Source: Vanrija pseudolonga (Eukaryota; Basidiomycota; Tremellomycetes; Trichosporonales; Trichosporonaceae). Taken from it: a stretch of 64,000 nucleotides of DNA. Numbering within the stretch: the first letter of the stretch is position 1; each line of letters begins with the position of its first letter. Below the pieces are notes generated by a model. That model was not told the DNA's origin. It saw nothing but the letters and a program-made list of their open reading frames with translations, and ran no database searches. Made by a program: the position numbers and the translations under genes. Below, piece by piece: positions 1-9,886 of this stretch. The stretch lies in assembly GCF_020906515.1 (NCBI RefSeq), contig NC_085852.1, positions 1,178,001 to 1,242,000 on the forward strand, read 5' to 3'.

Positions 1-12
1 CTAGCCTACGGC

Positions 13-1250
13 CTACGCCAGGAGCCATGGCCGTGCCCGCCAGAACGGGTTGCGGATGATATCCTCGTGGAGAACGACAATCTCCCCCGTGGTGCCCTCG
101 TACGGCTTGGCCTTCTTGGCGTGCGCCGCCTCGGTGGTGGGCATGGCGCTCCCGCCGGCCTGCTTGGGCCCGGATGCGTCCTCACCGTTGGCCTTGGCCG
201 CCGCCTCGACCGACAGGCGCTTCTCGACGGCGCTCGCGAGGGCCGCTTCGGGCGTTGCGTCCTCGTCCCCGTCGTCGTCTGCGTCGTCGTCGGCTTCCAG
301 CAGCACAACGGGCACGGGGTTCGGGTCGACGCGGACCAGCACGCTGCCCTTGCGGAAGTATGGCGGAATGTCGTTGTAGTTTGTGCCGAAGCGGGAGAAG
401 AGGAGCTCGTTCTTGTCCTTTGAGTTTGTGCCCTGCGGCGTGAGCACGCGTATGGCGACAGCCTTACCTGTAGCGTCCTGTTCGCTTCTCGTGGCGTCTG
501 ACCGTCGTGCACCAGCGCCCAGAAGCACGTGTTGTACAGGTTGTTGATGTGAGCTGGGGGTGGTGTCAGCCGGTGTCGAGGGCTCATGGGCACGCCGCCG
601 CCACGCCGTAGACAGTGCACTGGACCGCCACTACCGTCCGCGTCCACGGCCCAGCCGCACCACTCACTGTCCGCCTGCCGCCAGGAAAAGTAATCCCGCA
701 CCTCCTTCTCCCCGGGGTAGAGCACAACGCGCGAGTCGAATGTGGGCGGGTACAGCAGCTCCGCGCCGGGGAAGTACTTTGCCCAGTTGAACACGTACGC
801 GGATGTGAAGATGGACGCGACGGTTGAGTTGATCTTACTGCGGGGTTAGATACGGGGTCGACCAATAACCCACCTTCTTCTCCGGCTGTACACGTTTGTC
901 GAGCGCCGCATGAGGAAACTGGTGGCCTGAGCGAGCCCCCCTCCCCGTCCATCCCCCTCCCTCCCGGACCCACCTGTACTCGTCGCTCTGGCCAAACGCC
1001 AGCACGACGTCGCCAAACTCGTCCATGACGGCGCGCGCAGCGGCGTTCATGAGATCCAGCGCGCGCTGGTCATTCGGCTTTTCAAAGTTGTGCGCGTCGG
1101 AGAACCTGCGGGGGCGTTAGCGGAGGAGCACACGACCGCGACCCACTTGTGGAACCCCCGCCCGTCGACCCGCACCACGATGTGCGCGTTCGGGAGGAGC
1201 GGGTCGGGCAGCTCGTAGTTCTTGACGTATTCAAAGCGGGATTTGGCCAT
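13..1250 (-). CDS. THG1: tRNA(His) guanylyltransferase
   Basis: This gene encodes the enzyme that adds the extra G(-1) to tRNA-His, needed for recognition by histidyl-tRNA synthetase. The start MAKSRFEYVKNYE at 1250 opens the canonical Thg1 N-terminus. The metal-binding and catalytic signatures RVDGRGFHKF and FGQSDEYSF are both present once introns are removed; intron 1106-1146 joins HK to FSDAHNFEKPND. Further exons carry FTSAYVFNWAKYFP, PPTFDSRVVLYP and HINNLYNTCFWALV, all typical of the family. The C-terminal third is followed by an acidic, Ala-rich insert (DDDADDDGDED) and then a VLHEDIIRNPFW tail. At least five introns are needed. The gene is complete, with its TAG stop at 13-15. The call is secure; exact lengths of the central introns are inferred. 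Confidence 0.93.
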
Positions 1251-1592
1251 TGCGTGTGTGTGGGTGATGTGGTGAGCGTGTCGCGATGTGCGATGTGACG
1301 CACATTGACGCCGACGCGCCTGAAACTTGGCCACCTAGATCTTGGAGTCGTCCGCGGGCCACTTTCCCACGGTCGTCCCTGTGCCTTTCGGCACAAGTTG
1401 CATCTTGCTCGAGGATGCGCAAAATGTCGAAAGCGAGTGCACTTGACCACCTTCAGCCACAACAAAACAACAACAGCGACAGCACAACCGCACCGAGCGA
1501 GCACGACCAATCGGACTAGAACGAGGGCACACATACAACCCGCTCCACCACTGCCTTTCTCTTGCCCCGCCACCCCCCTACCCCCCCACGCC
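1251..1592. promoter_or_regulatory. divergent intergenic promoter THG1 / bL31m
   Basis: These 342 bp separate the starts of two divergently transcribed housekeeping genes and must hold both 5' leaders and promoters. The segment next to bL31m is C-rich with CAACAAAACAACAACAGCGA-type leader sequence. I see no TATA box or coding potential. Confidence 0.5.
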
Positions 1593-2102
1593 ATGTCCCT
1601 CGCCCGCTCCGCCGTGCGACCACTGCGCGCGGCGCCGACCCCGTCGTCCAGCCGCGCCGCGTCGTCGCGCGCAGCAAAGCCCACCGTGCCATGGAAGTCG
1701 AAGACGCACACGCGCAAGGCGCCCGGGCTCCCCCTGCCGCTGCCAGCCATCTTCCCGCAGCGCGTCGTGCTCTCCGACGGCTCAACGTTCACGAGCTACA
1801 CGACCGCGCCGTCCCCGTCGATCGTGCGCCTCGCGCGTGATGTGACCAACAACCCCATGTGGGCGCCCGGCACGGAGAAGGCCGGCGCGCAAGAGGACGA
1901 CGAGGGCGCCGTCGGCCGCTTCCGCCGCCGCTTTGCCGGTGCCGACGCCGCCGCGGCCGCCACCGCTGGCGCCGACGCTGCGCCCCCCGCCCAGTCGTTC
2001 AAGGCCGACGACCTGTCCTGGATGTCCGAGGGCGCCAAGGAGGAGATTCTGTCCGACAAGGAGCGCGCGGGCCGCGCAAAGCCCAAGGGCAAGAAGAAGT
2101 AG
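1593..2102 (+). CDS. mitochondrial ribosomal protein bL31m
   Basis: This is a single-exon gene for a 169-residue protein. The first 40 residues are rich in Arg, Ala and Ser without acidic residues, as expected of a mitochondrial presequence. They are followed by a bL31-like core: RVVLSDGSTFTSYTTAPS and LARDVTNNPMWAPG match fungal mitochondrial L31 (Mrpl36) proteins. The C-terminus is low-complexity Ala-rich and ends in a basic PKGKKK tail. The start at 1593 is chosen because it begins the presequence MSLARSAVRPLRAAP; the open frame runs further upstream without conservation. It diverges from THG1 and converges with the SWIB gene 236 bp downstream. Role: large subunit of the mitoribosome. Confidence 0.82.
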   Translation: MSLARSAVRPLRAAPTPSSSRAASSRAAKPTVPWKSKTHTRKAPGLPLPLPAIFPQRVVLSDGSTFTSYTTAPSPSIVRLARDVTNNPMWAPGTEKAGAQEDDEGAVGRFRRRFAGADAAAAATAGADAAPPAQSFKADDLSWMSEGAKEEILSDKERAGRAKPKGKKK

Positions 2103-2338
2103 TGGTAGAGAGCATATGCATGGCGGCGACGCCGGTTACATTGGGCGGTAGAGACGAGGGCGAGGGACGCCGATCATGACGCCGCGAGTGACCTGCTAAC
2201 TGGGACGAGACGCGCGCTCGCTTCGCTCGCACGCTGGCACTTCCTATCTCGTATAACATCTCGGGTAATCTACACAGTTCGTGGCCAGCCGGCCAGGCAG
2301 AGCAGTACTGTACAAGCGGCGCAGGCGGGCACGGACGA

Positions 2339-3453
2339 CTAGACAACCTCGTCGGGGTCGCGGAAGTGGGCCGAGAGGAGCTTGTTCATACTGTGCGGGT
2401 CAGGAAGGTAAGGCGACAATACCCACGTAAACATGTGCAGCTTCTCCGTGTTGAAGACGCGCTGCATCTCCGAGTCGCACAGGATGAACCGCTTGTCCGA
2501 CTGGTCCTGCAGTCCATTCGCCTTGACGTACTCCCATATGCGCTTGACCGTCTGCGGGCGCGAGAGGCGCTCCTCGCCTAGCCAGCCGCCGAGGGCATCA
2601 CTGCGGAGTGGGTCAACAAGCATCTTCAGGCGGCACCCACCTCAGAATCAGCTCCTTGTTGAACACGCCGCCGCCGCCGCCCCCGCCGCGCTTCTTGGGC
2701 TTTTCGTCGTCCGAATCCTCAATGTCGCTCGCGCTGCGCTTCTTCTTGGACGCCGACTTGGACTTTTTGATTTTTGTCTTGGCCTTGGACGTCGATCTCT
2801 GGCCTCTCCCGCCCCGAACCATCTCGTCGAACTCGGCCTGCATTCTCGCCGCCATGGCCTCGTCGCTCTCCACCTGCTGCTCGTGCTTGGGCTCCGTCTT
2901 GGCCTTCTTCTTGAGCGGCTCGGGCTGCGACGACGGCGGGTGCGCGTGGTGGTGCGAGGCCGAGTCACGCCGGTTGTTGGTCAACGGCTCGTCCTCGCTC
3001 GACTCTGACGCCTCCTCGTCCTTGCAGAATTCTTCATAGATGATGGCGATCTGGTGGGTTAGGAGGTTTCCAGGCTCACGCTACCCACCTGAGCGTCAAT
3101 GTCCTTCCGATTCTCCTTGATGATCGCCTCATCCTCGCCCTCGCCAATGAGAGTCTTGCGGACGCCCTTGGCCGAGCTAGGCACGTTAGTGGATTGTTCC
3201 GGCGCACGGCACACGCGCAGCAGCGCACGTAACCACGCGTTGTGCTTCGCAGCGTCTTGCGTTCACACGGGCCTACTTACATGGTCGACAGGTCGCTCGA
3301 CTTGAGGATCTGGCGGATGCGCGGGACGAGGCCGGCAACGTACTGCGTTTGCGGCACGGTAGTCAAGGCGGGGAGAAGGGGAGGCGTCAGCCGGGGTCGC
3401 GCGCGTCGCGTTTTGTTGACGCGCGTAGAGGTGCAACTCACTGCGGATGTCAT
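2339..3453 (-). CDS. SWIB/MDM2 and DEK_C domain chromatin protein (Tri1/Uaf30-like)
   Basis: Exon 1 is tiny (MTSA). The next exons encode a DEK C-terminal-like helical domain (YVAGLVPRIRQILKSSDLSTM, then SAKGVRKTLIGEGEDE and ENRKDIDAQIAIIYEEF). A long charged linker follows, with poly-Lys nuclear-localisation-like patches and a poly-Gly run. The C-terminus is a SWIB/MDM2 domain: LSDALGGWLGEERLSRPQTV, RIWEYVKANGLQD, RFILCDSEMQRVFN and MNKLLSAHF. This DEK_C plus SWIB order is that of yeast Tri1 and Uaf30; Uaf30 is part of the RNA polymerase I upstream activation factor. Which of the two it represents cannot be decided here. At least four introns are needed, including one between KLHMFT and MNKLLSAHF. 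Confidence 0.87.
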
Positions 3454-3910
3454 GATGATTGCAGCAGCCAAGGGGGGTATTGATTCAAGCAGAGGTCTGG
3501 CCCAAGCCTGTGGGTAGTGTTGGATGGATGCAAGGTTGAGAGTTGTGAGTGGGTGGTTTGGAATAAATGTTTATCAGTTGTAGTAATGAGGTCAGAGGTG
3601 ACGACCGAGTGGGGGTGGGTGGCATGGGTGGTGGTGGATGGAGGATGCAGGGGCAGGCAGGGTTGCACACCATGGGCTGATGGCAGGTCGGTTGCCAAGG
3701 AGTCGAGGAAGCCAGCCTGGAGGAGGGCCACCAAGAGTCGTCCAGCAACTCAGTTAAGTAACCGGTCTAAACGGAAGCAATTACTTTGGTTCATGCGAGT
3801 AGTACCAAGATTCTTCAATGCTAATGAGTAGTGTGTGGTGGGGTGGTGGTCTATTACAATGTATTTTCCCTTCTATCCTACAGCCTGGATGACGCGAGCG
3901 GGTTGCTGGG
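3454..3910. other. intergenic, no gene seen
   Basis: This gap lies between two minus-strand genes. It holds the 5' side of the SWIB gene and the 3' region of COX15. Short frames exist but show no family resemblance and overlap simple GT/GGT-rich sequence near 3600-3650. Confidence 0.5.
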
Positions 3911-5532
3911 TCATGCCTTGGGAGGAGCCTTGGGCGCCTGCTGCTGCTTGACCGCTTGGCGCATGGCGTTGAGGGCACGGCCAGGGCGGCGCATCGACGC
4001 GGCCAGACCCATCAAGCAAGTGAGGAGCACGACCGAGCCGGCCTGGTGGGCGGCGGCAAGCGGAATGGGGACGAGGTAAAGGAGGGTGGTGATACCGAGG
4101 GTGACCTGGCCAAGGGCGGCAGCGGCAGTCCAGGCCGACCAGCGCTGGGACGAACGGGGGAGGGCGTTGGGGCCGAGACGGAGAACGGGGCGGCGGGCAA
4201 TCAGGTGCTGGGCGACAAGGAAGGTGAAGGTGGTGATGGCCTGGGGTGTCAGTTGGACCTGGCGCGGTCAACTCACCAAAACACGGTGGTCAAACTGGGC
4301 AGTGACGGGGTTCTCGAGCATGTTGCGCCACCAGTTGTCCGACTTGTCGGCGGCCTTGGCGTAGCGCTTGTCAAAAAGCTCGTCAGTGTCCGGGATGAGC
4401 TTGCCACCCATGGTGGGGAACTCGTTGTAGACGAGACCGGCGTCAAGACCAGCCACAAAGGCACCCGAGACAGCAGTGAGGAAGACCATGGCGCCAATGA
4501 CGCCGATGAAGCCGCGGAACTTCTTGACAGCGGGCGAGTTGAGGGCGGTAGCGAGCTTCTCAACGGCAGCGAGGCCGGCGGGGCCAGAGCGCGCCTGGGC
4601 AGCGAGCTTCTGGTCACGGCGGAGCGAGAAGGCGGTGTGGACCATGCCGACGTAGAGCGCGAGGGCGGCGGAGAGGTGAGCGGCGAGACGGTACTGCGAC
4701 ACGCGGGGGACGGCATTGTTCTCGACAATCTCCTGCTCGAGGCCCGACTTGACCATGTACCAGCCGAGCACGCCCTGGAGGCCGATACCGGCCGCGAGCG
4801 CCAAGAGCGTGGTCGGGAGGCCCCGGGGGAGCTTATACCGGGAGCAGTAGTAGATGGCGGGCACGACGAAGACGACGCCGAGCGCGCGGCCGGCAAGACG
4901 GTGAGCCCACTCCATGAAGAAGATGAACTTGAACTCCTCGCGCGTGATGTTTGCGTTGATCCTGGAAAGGCAGTCAGCGGGTGAACATGAGCCACACTAC
5001 ACCCCACTCACATGATGCCCTCAGGCGACAGCTTGTACTTCTCCCACTCGGCGTCCCACTCGGCGTCAGAGATGGGCGGGCGCATACCAGTGATGGGGTT
5101 CCACTCGACAATCGAAAGACCAGACTCGGTGAGGCGCGTGAGGCCGCCGATGACGATGATGCCGAACACGAGGGCCGAGCAGCCGAGCAGCCAGATGGGC
5201 AGCGACTTGGGGATGACGCGCACGTCGGCGACGGCGTCCGCCGCCGTGTCCTTGGACTGGGGCTGGGGCGGGGCGGCCGACTCGGTAGCGTACGCGCGCG
5301 GCGTGAAGAAGGACGCGCGCGCCGAGGCCGAGAAGGGGAGGTACGACTGGGCGAAGAACGACCCTGCGGCCGGGGGTGCGGCGCGCGAGGTGGTGGTAGG
5401 GCGCAGGACGGGGCGGTTGAATGCCGGTGCGGAGGTGCGCAAGCCACGGAGGAGCGACGGCGCGGCCTGCTGCGACGGGCGCAGCGCGCGCGACACGAGC
5501 CCGCGCAGCGCGAAGGGCTGGAGGACCGACAT
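3911..5532 (-). CDS. COX15: heme A synthase, mitochondrial inner membrane
   Basis: Cox15 converts heme O to heme A for cytochrome c oxidase. The start at 5532 (MSVLQPFALRGLVSRALR) gives an Arg-rich mitochondrial presequence; an in-frame upstream extension is not needed. Family signatures are present: IIVIGGLTRLTESGLSIVEW, FIFFMEWAHRLAGRALG (His ligand in an ExxHR context), LGWYMVKSGL, YRLAAHLSAALALY, GAFVAGLDAGLVYNEFP and FDHRVL. The last exon begins AITTFTFLVAQHL after the intron near 4240-4275 and includes AAAHQAGSVVLLT with the final His. About eight membrane spans are visible. The C-terminus is a basic tail rich in Gln and Lys. It diverges from NAA10 with 292 bp between starts. The call is secure. 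Confidence 0.95.
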
Positions 5533-5824
5533 GGTAGCGGGGGTGAGATGGGCGATACTGAAGCCTCCAGCTGCCAATGGCCTTGGCTTGAAATGTCCAC
5601 CCACTGCCTGCTGCTGGCGGACAGTGCCCGGCGCGTGCCGAGCCGAAGGTCAGCGCGGCTCGCCGACTTTTTGATCCCGGGTGGTGGGGGTTATCAGTCA
5701 TGCGGCAAATGACACGTGTAACGACTTATCACGCCGAGATGTTGAACCGAGTGTCGAAGTTGGTCGAGCGAGTAATGTTGGTCGAGTTGCTTCCAAGTAT
5801 CCACCACAACAACAAAAGCCCACA
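5533..5824. promoter_or_regulatory. divergent promoter COX15 / NAA10
   Basis: These 292 bp separate the two start codons and must serve both genes. The stretch near 5680-5820 is less GC-rich than its surroundings. No clear TATA box is visible. Confidence 0.5.
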
Positions 5825-6428
5825 ATGGACATTAGACAAGCGACGGTGAGCTTATTCGCACGAGAGTGAGCTGACGCCAGATCGAGGACCTCCTCGGCAT
5901 GCAGAATGCCAACCTGCTCAACCTGCCGGAGAACTACACCTTCAAGTACTGTGAGTGCTGTTGTAAGCTTCGAGAGAGCAGCACTCACACACACACCCAG
6001 ACCTCTACCACGCGCTCACTTGGCCCGAGCTGTCGTATGTCGCTGTCGACCCGAGCGGCCGGATCGTGGGGTACATCCTTGCCAAGATGTGCGTGGGCAT
6101 GGGTACTAGAAGAACGAGCTGACGCCGCCGCAGGGAGGAAGAGCCCTCCGACGAGCCCTCGGGCCACGTCACGTCCATCTCTGTCCTGCGGCCATACCGC
6201 CGCCTCGGTCTCGCCAACAAGCTCATGCGCCAGGCGCAGGACGCCATGGTGGCGCACTACAACGCCGCGTTCATCACGCTGCACGTCCGCAAGTCGAACC
6301 GCGCCGCCATCAGCCTGTACCGCGACACGCTGGGCTTCGAGGTGCATGTCATGGAGAAGGGATACTATGCCGACGGCGAGGACGCGTACGGCATGCGCTT
6401 CCTCTTCCCCAAGAAGGAGGCGGCGTGA
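5825..6428 (+). CDS. NAA10: N-alpha-acetyltransferase NatA catalytic subunit
   Basis: This encodes a GNAT-fold acetyltransferase of about 165 residues. The N-terminus [26 protein letters not shown] and the [17 protein letters not shown] segment are characteristic of Naa10/Ard1. The acetyl-CoA loop is [25 protein letters not shown] and [14 protein letters not shown] complete the family core. Four exons are joined by three short introns, the first lying after only seven codons. The family partner is Naa15; NatA acetylates Ser/Ala/Thr/Val/Gly N-termini at the ribosome. The C-terminal extension seen in many animal Naa10 proteins is absent, giving a compact enzyme ending FPKKEAA. It converges with AFG2, stops 145 bp apart. 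Confidence 0.94.
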
Positions 6429-6573
6429 AGGCGCGCAGTGCGGTCGTGGTGGGAGGCGGCCACGGGCCCAGTGTGGAGGCTGGTCTACGGCTCCCCACCT
6501 CCCGCCGTAAGCAACAACAGCAGCAGTTGATATTGCATGTATTCTATAGCATTGACTAGCACCCACCCCACCA

Positions 6574-9054
6574 CTACGCACTCCGGATGCCCGACTGGTC
6601 GCGCCAGCGCTCAAAGAACCGGATCATGTCTGGCGTGATGCGCCGGCGGACGGTACGCGCCGAGTGGAGGAGGTGCTCGCGGGTCACGTACGGCGCCTCG
6701 AGGTTCTCGTTCATGGTCGCCAGCGCCGCGTCCTGGCAGATGGAAGCGACCTCGGCACCCGAGCAACCCTCGGTGATGCGGCCGAGCTCGTCGACATCGA
6801 CGCCCGGCTCGACGGCCATCGAGGCAAAGCGTATACGGAAAATCTCCTTGCGTGTCTCGCGGTCCGGCGCACCTACGTACAGGATCCGGTCGAGGCGGCC
6901 GGGACGAGTCAGCGCCGCGTCGAGCACGTCGGGCCGGTTGGTGGCGGCCACGACGGTCACACCCGACAGCTGCTCGATGCCGTCCATCTCGTTGAGGAGC
7001 GACGTGAGCACGCCCCCGTGGCCTCCTTCTCCGCCGTCCCGGGCCGAGCCGAGTGCGTCAATCTCGTCAAAGAAGACGATGGACGGCGAGGCAGCGCGCG
7101 CCTTGCGGAAGATCTCACGCACAGCGCGCTCCGACTCGCCGACGTACTTGTTGAGCAGCTCCGGGCCCTTGACAGCGATAAAGTTGATACCGCTCTCCGT
7201 GGCGAGGGCCTTGGCAGTGAGGGTCTTGGAACAACCTGGCGGGCCGTAGAGGAGCACACCGCGTGGCGCTTCCACGCCGAGGCGGTCGAACGTGTCCCGG
7301 TGCGTGAGGGGCCACTCGACGCACTCACGCAGCTTTTGCTTGACCTCGTTCTGGCCGGCAATGTCGGTCCAGCGGACCGCGGGTGTCTCCACAAACACCT
7401 CGCGCATGGCCGAAGGCCGGATAGTCGGCAAAGTGTGGAGCACGTCGGCGTAGGTGAGAAGCGGAGCGTCGGCGCCTGCAGGGTTATCGTACCAGCGTTG
7501 AATGGCGGCCGATGCCGACTCGCGCACCAGCGAGCCAAGATCGGCGCCGACATAGCCGTGCGTCCTGGCCGCGATTGCGTCGACTTCCTCGGGAGTGAGA
7601 GAGTGCGGCATCTTGGCGAGCATGATGTCGAGGATGTGGCGCCGACCCACAGCGTCAGGGATACCAATCTCAATCTCGCGATCGAAGCGTCCGGGACGGC
7701 GCAGCGCCGGGTCGATACTGTTGGGCCGATTGGTGGCCGCGATGACGATGACGCGCTCGTTGGCACTCGATGAGCCCATGCCGTCCATGAGGGTGAGGAG
7801 CATGGCGACGACACGGCGCTCGACCTCGCCACCTTCACCGCCGTCACGGCGGGGCACGAGCGCGTCGACCTCGTCGAGCACGATGATGCACGGGCTGCGC
7901 TTGCGCGCTTCCTCAAACACGCCGCGAATACGCTCTTCCGTCTCGCCGTGGAACGCAGACGACAGCTCAGGACCATTAACTACGATGCACGAGCATCCTG
8001 GCGTCGACGAGGCGATGGCCCGAGCGAGCGCCGTCTTACCCGTTCCCGGAGGTCCGTGGAGCAGGAGACCGCGCGGCGGAGTCAGACCGAAGCGGCTAAA
8101 CAACTCGGGGTTGTTCAACGGCAGGTCAAGGAGTGCCTTGACCTGCTTGATCTGGGGGCCGAGGCCACCGAGCTGGTTGTAGGAGGACGAAGCGGACTCG
8201 GAAGGGGCGAAGATGTTGATGTAGGAGGGGATGGCGGCAGTGGTGGCGGTGGACTGGCGTCAGCTCAATCCCGGTGTTTATAAACTCACCTTGAATCCAC
8301 TCGCAGTCACACCCTTGTCACCCGCCTTGTCATCACCAGCCTCATCCTCAAATGCCACCTTGCTGCGCCACTCGACCTCGTATACGGGGCCAAAGTCCTT
8401 GAGCGACAGTGCGCCGAGGTCCTTGGCCACGCCGTCGGCTGAGGGCGGCGCCGCCTTGGTCGAGACCTGGATGTCGGTGACGACGAAGACAGAGCTGCCG
8501 TCGCCAACCGTCACCTTGTAACCAGGAGCAACGTACTTGACCGAGTCTGGCGTCAGGTTTAGTCCTAGAGGGATAACCTACTCAAAGCCTCCTTGACGGC
8601 CGCGCGGCGCCACCCAGCCTCGCGCTTCACGCCGCTCTCATCGGCCGATGCCTTATTCTTCGATTCCACCTCTTTAACGGTAACCAGCTTGAGCACGCCC
8701 TTGCTCGACGCCGTGGGGAAGCGGTACACCTCGACGTCGCCTTCTCCGAGGTTGGCGATCTGTGACGGCGAGAGGCCAATCGCTGTAATGTCAGCACTCG
8801 GCCACTTGCAGGCACCCACAATCCTCTTCAAGGCCGACACGCGGCCAGATCTGCGCAACGATCCACCCAAGCGGCTTGGGGGTTGCCTCGCCGCCGAGAC
8901 GCGAACGGACGAGAAGCCAGTCGCCCGCCGCGAGCTTGTGCGCGCGGAGAAGCTCAGGGGCGAGGTGTGCGCGGCGGTTCCGGCGCTGCGGGAGGGCGTC
9001 AGAGCCGCTGGCCTCGGCGTCGAGGGGCACGACTTGGAGCGTCGCGAGGGACAT
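6574..9054 (-). CDS. AFG2: AAA ATPase of the AFG2/Drg1 (SPATA5) family
   Basis: A Cdc48-like double AAA ATPase of about 790 residues. After an N-domain in three exons come D1 and D2. D1 has Walker A GPPGTGKT, Walker B IIVLDEVDAL and the SRH RRPGRFDREIEIG. D2 has the family-specific Walker A GPPGCSKT, Walker B IVFFDEIDAL and the SRH TRPGRLDRILYVG. IRPSAMREV between the domains and the C-terminal FFERWRDQSG are shared with AFG2/SPATA5 and separate it from Cdc48. In yeast this ATPase releases Rlp24 and other shuttling factors from cytoplasmic pre-60S particles. The start at 9054 (MSLATLQVVPLD) is the first ATG compatible with exon 1, and the intron there joins EED to SIGLSPSQ. It is divergent from the CHFR-like gene. 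Confidence 0.93.
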
Positions 9055-9886
9055 GGCTCTGGGTGAGGGAGATGTAGATGTCGAGAGATGGGTTTCCGCG
9101 AAATTGGCTTGTGATGAAGTGTTGGTTGCATCACGTGACTGTCGCGGGGTCCCCGATTCACCCACGTGCCTACTTCCGACGGAGTTGCCCGGGGTAATGA
9201 CGAGCGACGGGTGGCAAACTCACAAACTGGGTTGAGTGATTGCATGCGACGGGAATGCTGCCTGCCCATGGCGTGAGTTGCGAGGTGTGCAACTTGCCGA
9301 GGAGTGGGCACGCCTGGTAACGGGGCTGGGCATGGGGGTCAACACGGCGTCTTGGGTACTCGATACGACGTGCTGGATGCTCTCAACGTCCTCGCGCATG
9401 CAGAATGCCTGCCAGTCAGACGAAACACGCCGCCCCCGCCCCAGACCGATGCGTGTCCTGATAACGACCCTCGTGGTTGCCGCGTATTTTGCCACCCGAC
9501 CCAAGCCGAATCCAACGGGTTCAGCGACGTCTCTCCGTCACTGCAGCAGCAGCGGCGGAGGCGCCGAGGCGGCGGTAGCACCAGCGGCGTGTCCGCACAG
9601 TGCGCCTGAAACTGATGCACCCACTCACCCACCTCACCCCACTCGCTCGACGCCACTCGCCCACACACCCACCACCAACCACCACCCCCCACCACCACGC
9701 CGCAATACACTTTGCCGCCGCTCATCGTGTCGCCCACCCACTCACTCACCCACCCACCCACCGCCGCCACCACCACCTGTTGACTTTACACTCTTGCTCT
9801 TCTTCTCATCCACTCACCGACCACTCGGCACATACACACCTCCCAACTTCCATACTTGCACCTCACACTCACCCCGCACCCAAGCC
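9055..9886. promoter_or_regulatory. divergent intergenic region with C-rich leader tract
   Basis: This 832 bp gap holds the promoters of AFG2 (-) and the CHFR-like gene (+). From about 9614 to 9785 the plus strand is a long run of CCCACT/CCACC-type repeats almost lacking G, directly upstream of the CHFR-like start. No coding sequence with family resemblance was seen. Confidence 0.5.
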
